In this document: positions 1-6,069 of the stretch, piece after piece | Layout of the letters: the number at the start of each line of letters is the position of its first letter | Numbering within the stretch: position 1 is the first letter of the stretch | The notes under the pieces: model-generated | The model's input: only the letters and a program-made list of their open reading frames with translations | The model's database searches: none | What the model was told of the DNA's origin: nothing | Program-made: the position numbers and the translations under genes | DNA from: Mycobacterium sp. | Lineage (GTDB): Bacteria; Actinomycetota; Actinomycetes; Mycobacteriales; Mycobacteriaceae | Length of the DNA stretch: 11,438 bases | Direction: 5' to 3' | Assembly: GCA_029256565.1 (NCBI GenBank) | Contig: JAQSXQ010000019.1 | Location: forward strand, 1 to 11,438

Positions 1-135
1 CCGCCCACTGGCAACAAGATTTCGGTTCGTGCCCTGAACTTCTACCAGTTCGCCGATGGCCAGATCGTGCGGGAACAAGGCCAGCCCGATCTCCTGGGAA
101 TCTTGCAGCAGATCGGCGCCGTGCCGGCGTTGTAA
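1..135 (+). CDS. SnoaL-like / ester cyclase family protein, 3' end only
   Basis: Reading frame 1 is open from the first base to TAA at 133-135 and gives 44 residues. The tail has the pattern TGNKISVRALNFYQF-ADGQIVRE, then a downstream Asp and ILQQIGAVP. This matches the last strands of SnoaL-like polyketide-cyclase/ester-cyclase proteins (TGK..v....f.r..dGki.e.....D...ll.QlG). These are small alpha+beta-barrel (NTF2-fold) proteins with very varied roles, so the reaction cannot be inferred. The start and most of the protein lie outside the window. It converges on the reactivase relic on the other strand, with about 460 non-coding bases between them. Confidence 0.7.
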   Translation, partial: PPTGNKISVRALNFYQFADGQIVREQGQPDLLGILQQIGAVPAL

Positions 136-378
136 ATCCTCTGCACCAACTTTGCCAACTGCCCCGCCTGTAGGTTGCCAAACTCCGTGTCATATGACGA
201 TGGCTCTGCCTGCGGCTTTCCCGTCTTGCCACCGAGATGACGAACCAGTTTTTGCTATCTAAATGGCGAATCCTAGAACCAGACGGTTGTCCACGAACAC
301 GTTCAGCTGAAGAGGGGCTGGCCTGGGGAGGACATTCGTGTGCACCGCCCTCGACCTCAGGAAGTGAGGTATCAGGCC

Positions 379-415
379 GGTTCGCACTCAACTCACGGTG
401 CAGCGAACCCGTGAG
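379..415. repeat. Two overlapping, mutually exclusive inverted repeats
   Basis: GGTTCGC at 379-385 pairs with GCGAACC at 403-409. CTCACGG at 392-398 pairs with CCGTGAG at 409-415. Both are perfect 7-base stems. The second arm of the first overlaps the second arm of the second by one base and its loop contains the other's first arm, so both cannot form fully together. There is no T-tract after either stem, so this is not a textbook intrinsic terminator. It sits between two convergent genes, where a terminator would be expected. Confidence 0.3.
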
Positions 416-503
416 CCGCAGCGGTACGGCGAGCGAACTGCTCGTAACCGATTGCTGGCCGCGGCAACACCTTGGGCAGGTCGTCGAGGTTGCCCCCAGG
501 AAG

Positions 504-581
504 TTAACAGACAGCGTCGGTTTTACAGTATGCGATCCGCTTGAGATCGAGCAGGCCGTCGGTGGCCGCGGTGGCCGCCAT
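504..581 (-). other. Possible 25-codon remnant of a gene after the reactivase
   Basis: An ATG at 581-579 lies 11 bases past the TAG of the reactivase relic, on the same strand, and opens a 25-codon frame ending at 504. It begins MAATAATDGLLDLKRIA, where AAT-AAT is the 9-base tandem duplication. Tight spacing after the reactivase frame suggests the 5' end of a once co-transcribed gene. There is no clear ribosome-binding site and no family I recognise, so it may equally be chance. Confidence 0.15.
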
Positions 582-592
582 CTCGTGTGTTG

Positions 593-1327
593 CTAGCCGT
601 TCAACGCGAGCCCGTAGGCCACTGCGTAGCGGGTTCCGAGCTGGGCCGCCACCGAACCACGCCCGACGGTCACCTCCCGCGGAAGGCAACGGCGCAAGGC
701 CCAGAGAATCTCCGGATCAGCCGCAGGGCCACCGACGACGATCACGTCTGACGCGCCCGTGAGAGCGACGCCGGCGCGGGCAGCCGCCCTGCCCAGACAG
801 GCCACCTTCAATTCCCTCCGCAGTGCGGCCCACTGCCGGGGATCGAGTCGGTCGGTGAAGGGCACCACTCCGGTCGGACCGTCGACGACGAGGCGACCGA
901 TGGTGTCGGCGCGAGCCGGTCCGTCGAGGAAGGTGCGTCGCCCGTCTTCGGTGATGGCCACATGGGACGACTCGATCCTCGTGCTCGGGGTGCGTTTGAC
1001 CCATTCCGCCAACGCATTCGGGACGCCGAGCGCCGCTGCGACTGCTGCGGTCACCAGCTGCCCACACCCGGCCAGCACACGGCTGGATTCGGTGGCAATG
1101 ACGTCCATCGTCCCGCCGCCCAGGTCGACCACGATGGAGTCGCGCGAGGCACCAGGCGTGGTGAGTGCTCCCAACCTTGCGGCGTCGGTCTCGGATGCCG
1201 CGGGAATCGACCTCGACCAGGTCGTCGGGACCCACGCCGTGCCAGCGGACGCCACGCTAATGCGGAAGTCCCACGATCGACTCATAGCACTGGCCGACAC
1301 TGAGAGTGCACGTTTGTCGCGGGTCAC
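593..1327 (-). pseudogene. C-terminal relic of diol/glycerol dehydratase reactivase large subunit (DdrA-like)
   Basis: The family is an ATPase that exchanges damaged adenosylcobalamin in B12-dependent diol or glycerol dehydratases. This frame gives 244 residues against roughly 600 for the family. Homology is clear from about residue 50: LGALTTPGA, then VVDLGGGTMDVIA (phosphate-binding loop of the actin-like ATPase fold), LAEWVKR, VVPFTDRL, IVVGGPAADPE and GTRYAVAYGLAL at the end. The first ~50 residues do not look like the family. Around 1190-1240 the adjacent minus-strand frame reads GPDDLVEVDSRGI, which looks more protein-like and hints at a frameshift there. A GTG at 1252 is another in-frame start. 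No dehydratase subunit genes are in the window, so the fragment has no obvious partner. I call it a 5'-truncated pseudogene; a functional C-terminal-only protein is unlikely. Confidence 0.75.
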
Positions 1328-1447
1328 TGCCCGGTCACCTGGCCGGCCCTTACCGCAGTAGAGGGCTACGCCTGACTCATCTGCGCATTCGCATCTACGA
1401 CGTCGTCAGCCGCTACGGGGAACTCGCGGCTGCTGCTGAGTGATGCA

Positions 1448-1741
1448 GTGGATGCCGCCGCCGCGCGCGAAGATGGGCCGCGCCTCGACGGTCACCACCC
1501 GCCGACCCGGGTACGCCTCGCCGAGGAGTTCACTGGCGCGTTGGTCGGCCGTCGCATCTCCGAAGCCGCCACCGAGGAGACGGCCTCGATCTACGATCGA
1601 CTCCTCACCCTGGGGGTCATCATGCAGCCCACCGGCGACTTTCAGAACGTACTCAAGATCAAACCCCCGCTGTGTATCTCACAGGAGTCGGTGGACTACT
1701 TCGTCGACTCCCTCGAACGCGTTCTCGCGACCGGCTGGTGA
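1448..1741 (+). pseudogene. C-terminal relic of a class III (PLP-dependent) aminotransferase
   Basis: The 97-codon frame (open from 1376, first ATG at 1448) ends in YDRLLTLGVIMQPTGDFQNV then LKIKPPLCISQESVDYFVDS. This is the typical ending of class III aminotransferases of the 4-aminobutyrate/amino-alcohol phospho-lyase type (r..GvL....G...NVlKikPPL.is...aD.fv..le). The family is about 430-450 residues. The PLP-binding lysine and the whole large domain are missing, so the product cannot be active. Recognisable homology starts near 1510; the residues before it look out of frame or decayed. Its stop is three bases from the stop of the converging minus-strand membrane relic. Confidence 0.7.
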
Positions 1742-1744
1742 CGT

Positions 1745-1960
1745 CTAAGTGTCCGCAGGCGGGCGCTGGTGCTCACACTCGGACGTTCTGTCCGTCGCTT
1801 TGTAGCTCGCGAGGTGCCCGATTGCAAAGAAGACGACAGGGATGAGGCCCATCATCACCGCCAACGTGGTGGTCCCTCCGACGAGAAAATCCGGACGGCA
1901 TGCCCGGCAGCTGCGGATTCGTCCCCATGGTGCGGCCGACCTCGGTATGTGCACCCGCAC
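1745..1960 (-). pseudogene. C-terminal relic of a membrane transporter (possibly APC-type permease)
   Basis: The frame ends in one strong transmembrane segment, from FLVGGTTTLAVMMGLIPVVF through FAIGHL (about 1888-1805), followed by a short charged hydrophilic tail rich in Glu, His, Arg and Asp. This is the usual ending of a multi-pass permease. The residues before the segment (Arg/Cys-rich) do not fit. The neighbouring frame reads LPGMPSGF just upstream, so a frameshift near 1890 is possible. A permease next to a class III aminotransferase would fit an amine-uptake locus, but the family assignment is a guess. It is a fragment of one membrane span and not functional. Confidence 0.4.
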
Positions 1961-2035
1961 CCGTGACCAACTACGCGAATCATTTCACCAGGTGCTCAAA
2001 GAGATTCGCGAATTGTGGCAGTCACCGAACGGTGA

Positions 2036-2526
2036 GCAGACGCGCGCTCCTATCTGGTGAGCGCACTGAGCATCGCGTTCGGTGTCGGATCCGCGATCGG
2101 CTTGATGATCCTGGGTGTCGTCGTCCGGCGCACGTCCCAGGAGTGGGTCCCGACGGCGGGTCTCGTCGTCATGGTCGTCGGACTCGGGATCACGGCGGCA
2201 CTGCCCACGGTGGTGGCCGCACTTGGCGGCTTCACTCTCGTCGGTGCCGGTTTCGTGATGACGCTGACGGTAGCGACGTCCTTGGTACAAGAACGGACTC
2301 CGGACCATCTCCGGGGACGCATCATGGCGTTCTGGCTGCTCAGCTTCGTCGGCGCCCGCCCGGTGACCGCACTGTGCATCGGTCCGCTCGCGGACGCGAC
2401 GTCGCCGAGGGCTGCCATCGGCGCCGTCGCGGGGTGCTGGCGGTCGCCGCGGTTGCATGCCCACCGCGACGCCTCCGGCCCGCCGCGTCTAGCTCAGATT
2501 CAGGAACGTCGTCTGCGTCTCGGTAA
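2036..2526 (+). pseudogene. C-terminal relic of an MFS exporter, with a frameshift near its end
   Basis: From about 2042 the frame reads SYLVSALSIAFGVGSAIGL, then four to five hydrophobic helices, and the loop LVQERTPDHLRGRIMAFW before the next helix. This loop (vQ...P..LRGRvma) is typical of the C-terminal half of MFS exporters of the EntS/MFS_3 type. A stop at 2033-2035 closes the frame upstream, and the N-terminal six helices are absent. At 2431-2434 (a GGGG run) the sense leaves the frame: continuing in the same frame gives CWRSPRLHAH, whereas the next frame gives GVLAVAAVACPPRRLRPA, a natural helix plus basic tail. A one-base loss in the G-run explains this. The shifted frame then runs to TAA at 2524-2526, overlapping the 3' end of the dehydrogenase on the other strand. 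A GTG at 2057 could be used as a start but has no convincing ribosome-binding site. Confidence 0.7.
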
Positions 2527-3934
2527 ACGAGTCGATCGAGTACTCGCCGAATTCGCGACCCCATCCGCTCATCCCGAAACCGCCCCACGGCGATGCCGGG
2601 TCGATCAGCGGAAGCTGGTTGACGAAAACCGTGCCGAAGTGCAGCCGAGGGGGGAGCTGGTGTGCGGTCGACAGATCCTTGGTCCACAGCACGGCGGCGA
2701 GCCCGAAGTCGGTGTCGTTGGCGCGCGCCACGACCTCGTCCTCGTCGTCATAGGCCATGACTGAGAGGACCGGACCGAAGATTTCCTCCCTGGCGATGGT
2801 CATGTCGTCCCGCACCCCGCTGAATACCGTTGGGCGATAGAAGAATCCGTCAGCCAAGTCGCCCCCGACGCGGGTGCCGCCGGTGACCAACTCGGCACCT
2901 TGCGAGCGTCCCGACTCGACGTAGCCGTGTACGCGGTCGAGGTGCTCCTGGGATACCAACGGGCCGATGATCGTGGCGGGATCCTGGCCCGGCCCGATCG
3001 GAAGGGCATCGGCCGCTGCCACAATCTTCGAGGTGAACTCGTCCACGCGTGAGCGGTGCACGAAGAACCTGGTGTACGCGCCACACGCCTGGCCGGTGTT
3101 GAACACCGCACCCTGCAGGTTGCCGGCCACCGCCGCCTCGATGTCGGCGTCCGCGCACACGATGCTGGGCGCCTTTCCGCCGAGCTCGAGGGCGACCCGC
3201 TTGAGGTTGCCTGCCGACGCCCGGACGATGTGCTGACCCACCTCGGTCGAACCCGTGAAGGAGACCTTGTCGACCCCGCGGTGCGCGACGAGTGCCTTGC
3301 CGACCTCAGGTCCGCCGGTCAGGAGGTTGACGACGCCCGAAGGAACACCAGCCTCGCGGCACAGCGCCACCAGCCGGACCGTGGACAGGGGCGTTTGCTC
3401 GGCGGGTTTGAGGACCACCGAGTTGCCCGTGGCCAGGGCCGGCGCCAGCTTCCATGCCGCGATGGCGAGCGGGAAGTTCCACGGCGTGATCAGCGCGCAC
3501 ACGCCGAGCGGGACGCGGCGCTGATAGCTCAGGTTGCCCGGGATCGACACCGGCGCAACCCTGCCGTCGATCTTGGTGGCGTAGCCGGCGTAGTAGCGGA
3601 AGACCTGCGCCGCCAGCGGCAAATTCACACCGGTGCTCATGAAGGTCGGCTGGCCCTGGTCGAGAGTCTCCAGCGCCGCGATCTCCTCGGCGTCCCGGTC
3701 CAGCAGGTCGGCGATGCGCCAGAGCAGACGTCCACGGTCATCGGGGGTCATCCCGCGCCAGGCATCGGATTCGAATCCACTGCGCGCCGAAGCCACGGCG
3801 GCGTCGACGTCGGCGTCACCTGCATCGGCAAAGACACCGATGACCTGGTTGTTTGCCGGGTTGACGGTCTCGCTGGTGGCGCCGTCAGAAGCGTCGACCC
3901 ACTCGTTGGCGATTAACAGTTGCGTGGTGTGCAT
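2489..3934 (-). CDS. NAD(P)-dependent aldehyde dehydrogenase (ALDH superfamily)
   Basis: It oxidises an aldehyde to the carboxylic acid with NAD(P)+ in the cytoplasm. The 481 residues are the normal family length. The key parts are all present: PWNF with Asn153 (oxyanion hole), KPAEQ with Lys176 (cofactor), FTGSTEVG 226-233 (Rossmann loop), ELGGK with Glu250 (general base), GQACG with Cys284 (nucleophile), EIFGPV 384-389, and the C-terminal PWGGFGMSGWGREFG. I chose ATG 3934 because GAGGGAAG lies just upstream at 3938-3945 and family homology begins directly at LLIANEW. An in-frame start at 3958 adds eight residues with no such site. The gene is divergent from the IclR regulator and probably controlled by it. 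The substrate is unknown; the family covers many aldehydes, including betaine, phenylacetaldehyde and semialdehydes. The acid product could feed the acyl-CoA ligase or CoA-transferase of the facing operon (inference). Confidence 0.93.
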   Translation of the reverse strand: MHTTQLLIANEWVDASDGATSETVNPANNQVIGVFADAGDADVDAAVASARSGFESDAWRGMTPDDRGRLLWRIADLLDRDAEEIAALETLDQGQPTFMSTGVNLPLAAQVFRYYAGYATKIDGRVAPVSIPGNLSYQRRVPLGVCALITPWNFPLAIAAWKLAPALATGNSVVLKPAEQTPLSTVRLVALCREAGVPSGVVNLLTGGPEVGKALVAHRGVDKVSFTGSTEVGQHIVRASAGNLKRVALELGGKAPSIVCADADIEAAVAGNLQGAVFNTGQACGAYTRFFVHRSRVDEFTSKIVAAADALPIGPGQDPATIIGPLVSQEHLDRVHGYVESGRSQGAELVTGGTRVGGDLADGFFYRPTVFSGVRDDMTIAREEIFGPVLSVMAYDDEDEVVARANDTDFGLAAVLWTKDLSTAHQLPPRLHFGTVFVNQLPLIDPASPWGGFGMSGWGREFGEYSIDSFTETQTTFLNLS

Positions 3935-3937
3935 GAT

Positions 3938-3945
3938 CTTCCCTC
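3938..3945 (-). promoter_or_regulatory. Ribosome-binding site that fixes the aldehyde dehydrogenase start
   Basis: The minus strand reads GAGGGAAG, three bases before ATG 3934-3932. It supports this ATG over the one 24 bases upstream. Confidence 0.6.
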
Positions 3946-4092
3946 GGGTTCGTGTCACCGAACGCCATGCGGGCGCGCGGACAGAGTCAATCTGCCAGCG
4001 GGCGACCCCTGGCCAGTGTCGGCGTTCCGGTCAGCGAACTCACCGCTGGCGCCGTCGCAATGTAAACAGTCCGTTTCTTATTGGCCTCCCAC

Positions 4093-4117
4093 TGGACAAG
4101 TGCTATCCATTTGGATA
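4093..4117. promoter_or_regulatory. Candidate IclR-family operator
   Basis: TATCCA-TT-TGGATA at 4104-4117 is a perfect inverted repeat with 6-base arms. TGGACA at 4093-4098 is a third half-site; with TATCCA at 4104-4109 it forms a second, 5-of-6 inverted pair separated by five bases. IclR-family proteins bind short, AT-rich imperfect palindromes in the gap between their own gene and a divergent target, often as paired dimers. The site is about 56 bases upstream of the regulator's ATG. The assignment is by position and symmetry, not by a known consensus. Confidence 0.5.
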
Positions 4118-4173
4118 ATCATGGTTTGTGACCGGGGACACACCGGTATCACGTTGAACTCCAGGAGACGACC

Positions 4174-5007
4174 ATGAGCGTGCTGGCCCACCCGTTGGAA
4201 CTAGACGACGACGTCTCCACCACCACCCCGAACTCCGTCCTCGGCAAGGCGTTCTCGATCCTCTCGGCCTTCGACGGCGACAACGAGACCTTGCGTCTCG
4301 TCGACCTGTGTCAGCGCAGCGGAGTGCCCAAGCCATCGGTGTATCGGCTCGCCCAGGAGCTCGTGGCACTGGGGATGCTCGAGCGGATCGGACAGGAATA
4401 CCGAATCGGTTTCAGTGTCTTCGCCCTGAGCCAGCGCGCAGGCAGTGCCTCGCTGCTGCGCAGAGTCGGCAGGCCGGTCCTCGTCGACCTCGTCGCGTCG
4501 ACCAGGGGCACCGCTCACCTGGCCGTTCTGGAGGGCACCCGCACCTGCTACCTGGAGAAACTCGGCGGCACCCGTAGCGTGCACGCATTGTCGCGGGTGG
4601 GCGGGCGCCTCCCCCTCACCTGCACCGCATCGGGCAAGCTCCTCCTCGCGTTGGCGCCGAACAGCGATCAACTGTTGGAGCACTTGGTCGGCGACACCTG
4701 GCAGCGGCTCACCCCGCGCAGCGCTCCCGACCTGCCCTCGCTGCGCCGGGAATTGGAATCGATCCGGGCACTTCGCGTCGCCACCGAACGCGAGGAGGCC
4801 CTGCTCGGCTTCAAGAGCTTCGCCGTCCCGATCTACGACTCCGGCGACGGCGTGATCGCCGCCCTGTCGCTCACCGTTCCCGTCGACCACACCGCCGATT
4901 CCGCTCTCGTGAACGCGCTGCGACTCGCCTCGGGAAGCATCACCCGTCAGCACACCCGGCTGGTGATGAGCGCCTCGGCACCGTTGGAAACTCGGCGCTT
5001 CGCGTAA
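4174..5007 (+). CDS. IclR-family transcriptional regulator
   Basis: Cytoplasmic one-component regulator of 277 residues, normal for the family after a ~20-residue leader. Residues 21-35 (VLGKAFSILSAFDG) and 40-71 (LRLVDLCQRSGVPKPSVYRL to LGMLER) form the winged helix-turn-helix. Residues about 95-265 form the effector-binding domain, with LPLTCTASGKLLLA at 146-159 (the conserved PL..ta.GK..LA segment) and FAVPIYDSGDGVIAALSLTV at 216-235. The start at ATG 4174 is supported by AGGAG at 4163-4167 with 6-base spacing. It lies between the divergent aldehyde dehydrogenase and the five-gene operon and most likely senses a pathway intermediate; the effector cannot be read from sequence. Activator and repressor roles are both common in the family. 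Confidence 0.93.
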   Translation: MSVLAHPLELDDDVSTTTPNSVLGKAFSILSAFDGDNETLRLVDLCQRSGVPKPSVYRLAQELVALGMLERIGQEYRIGFSVFALSQRAGSASLLRRVGRPVLVDLVASTRGTAHLAVLEGTRTCYLEKLGGTRSVHALSRVGGRLPLTCTASGKLLLALAPNSDQLLEHLVGDTWQRLTPRSAPDLPSLRRELESIRALRVATEREEALLGFKSFAVPIYDSGDGVIAALSLTVPVDHTADSALVNALRLASGSITRQHTRLVMSASAPLETRRFA

Positions 5008-5070
5008 CCCGGTATCGCTCAACGGAACCGAATACTGCGCCTGCGCTGCGGCACCTGTGAGGGTGTGAGT

Positions 5071-5083
5071 CTGTCACCGACAG
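5071..5083. repeat. Short inverted repeat upstream of the operon
   Basis: CTGTC-ACC-GACAG is perfect with 5-base arms. It is the main symmetry in the 108 bases between the regulator stop and the first structural gene, about 33 bases before that ATG. It could be an operator half or a chance palindrome. It does not resemble the TATCCA/TGGATA site in the divergent region. Confidence 0.25.
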
Positions 5084-5115
5084 CACCAGCACCGAGGTCC
5101 GCAAGTGAGGTAACC

Positions 5116-6069
5116 ATGCGAAACGCGCCAAGAGTGGCCATCATCGGCTCCGGAAACATCGGCACCGATCTGATGATCAAGGTCCGACGGTCCCCCAGCC
5201 TCGACATGGGCGCCATGGTCGGCATCGACCCCGACTCCGACGGCCTGGCCCGCGCGCGCGCACTCGGCGTCCCCGTCACCCACGAAGGGGTCGAGGGGTT
5301 GATCGCCCTGGAGGGCTTCAGCGATATCGACGTCGTCTTCGACGCCACCTCCGCCAAGACTCACCTGGCCAACGCTGCCCGTCTCGAGCCGTTCGGCAAG
5401 ACCATGATCGACCTGACACCTGCGGCCATCGGCCCCTACGTCATACCGGCGGTCAACCTCGATCTCCACCTCGACGCACGCAACGTCAACATGGTCACCT
5501 GCGGCGGTCAGGCCACCATCCCGGTCGTCGCGGCGATCCGCCGCATCGCCGGAGTCGAATACGCCGAGATCGTCGCCTCCATCGCCTCTCGCTCGGCCGG
5601 CCCAGGTACCCGCGCGAACATCGACGAGTTCACCGAGACCACCTCGGCTGCCATCGAGGCCGTCGGCGGAGCCGTCCGCGGCAAGGCCATCATCGTCCTC
5701 AACCCCGCCGAACCGCCGTTGATGATGCGCGACACCGTCTTTGCGCTCGTCACCTCCGACGGCGGTGACGACCTCGCGGGACGGATCCGGGACTCGGTTC
5801 GGGCCATGGTGGCCGACGTCGCGGCATACGTTCCCGGCTATCGACTCAAACAAGAAGTCCAAGTCACCGAAATCCCCGTCGACCAGCCCGTCGAGACACT
5901 GCTCGCAAACCCCTCGGGTAGGCGGCCCACCCATCAGGTTTCGGTGTTCCTCGAAGTCGAGGGTGCCGCCGACTACCTCCCTACCTTCGCCGGGAACCTC
6001 GACATCATGACCTCGGCCGCCGTCCAGGTCGCCGAGCGACTCGCAGCCCGAAAGTTGGCCCTCCGATGA
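5116..6069 (+). CDS. Acylating acetaldehyde dehydrogenase (MhpF/DmpF/HsaG type)
   Basis: It converts an aldehyde, NAD+ and CoA to the acyl-CoA and NADH, normally on acetaldehyde or propanal handed over from its partner aldolase. The protein is 317 residues, family length 300-320. The nucleotide-binding glycines are in IIGSGNIGTDL (G11, G13, G16), and the catalytic Cys129 is in MVTCGGQATIP. SIASRSAGPGTRANIDEFTE at 155-174 and NPAEPPLMMRDT at 196-207 are also typical of the family. I chose ATG 5116 because AGTGAGG at 5104-5110 precedes it and the family begins at this point; an upstream GTG at 5065 adds 17 unrelated residues. Its stop overlaps the aldolase ATG by four bases, consistent with the obligate complex these two enzymes form. 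No hydratase precedes it, unlike most mhpDFE- or hsaEGF-type clusters. Confidence 0.93.
   Translation: MRNAPRVAIIGSGNIGTDLMIKVRRSPSLDMGAMVGIDPDSDGLARARALGVPVTHEGVEGLIALEGFSDIDVVFDATSAKTHLANAARLEPFGKTMIDLTPAAIGPYVIPAVNLDLHLDARNVNMVTCGGQATIPVVAAIRRIAGVEYAEIVASIASRSAGPGTRANIDEFTETTSAAIEAVGGAVRGKAIIVLNPAEPPLMMRDTVFALVTSDGGDDLAGRIRDSVRAMVADVAAYVPGYRLKQEVQVTEIPVDQPVETLLANPSGRRPTHQVSVFLEVEGAADYLPTFAGNLDIMTSAAVQVAERLAARKLALR

Larger units (their letters stand above)
136..592. other. 457-base stretch without a convincing gene
   Basis: It lies between the convergent ends of the SnoaL-like gene and the reactivase relic. Open frames here (for example plus strand 237-596) have no recognisable protein pattern and atypical residue composition. 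The stretch is less GC-rich in places than the operon to the right. It holds two overlapping inverted repeats (379-415) and a tandem 9-base duplication GGTGGCCGC at 561-578. It is most likely intergenic or decayed sequence. Confidence 0.5.
3935..4173. promoter_or_regulatory. Divergent promoter region between aldehyde dehydrogenase and IclR regulator
   Basis: These 239 bases must hold the promoters of both divergent genes. The part at 4060-4130 is clearly AT-richer than its surroundings (TGTAAACAG, TTTCTTATTGG, TATCCATTTGGATAATC), as expected of a promoter core in GC-rich DNA. A second inverted repeat, ACCGG at 4131-4135 with CCGGT at 4143-4147, lies closer to the regulator. I could not fix -35/-10 pairs with confidence. 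Confidence 0.6.

Noticed and set aside
237..596. Plus-strand open frame of 119 codons in the left gap
   Set aside because: There is no ribosome-binding site, the composition is rich in Ser, Arg, Gly and Cys as in random GC-rich frames, it has no family pattern, and it contains the inverted repeats at 379-415.
1923..2060. Plus-strand frame reading DQLRESFHQVLKEIRELWQS before a stop near 2060
   Set aside because: It has a helical look and could be the cytoplasmic loop of the missing MFS half or an unrelated fragment, but there is no recognisable family and it is too short to support a separate call.
3056..3916. Plus-strand open frame of 286 codons inside the aldehyde dehydrogenase
   Set aside because: It is Arg/Asp/Gly-rich with no family pattern. 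The minus strand encodes a complete dehydrogenase with all catalytic residues.
4126..4152. TTGTGA and TATCAC as a -35/-10 pair for the regulator
   Set aside because: The spacer is only 15 bases and the -10 match is poor, so the pair was not listed as a promoter.
4201..5022. Minus-strand open frame of 273 codons opposite the IclR gene
   Set aside because: The plus strand has a full winged helix-turn-helix and effector domain with a good ribosome-binding site. The minus frame has no recognisable motifs.
5074..5934. Long open frame on the minus strand, 286 codons
   Set aside because: It lies antisense to the acylating dehydrogenase, is dominated by Gly, Asp and Val from complementing GC-rich codons, and matches no family I know. 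It is a GC-rich shadow frame.
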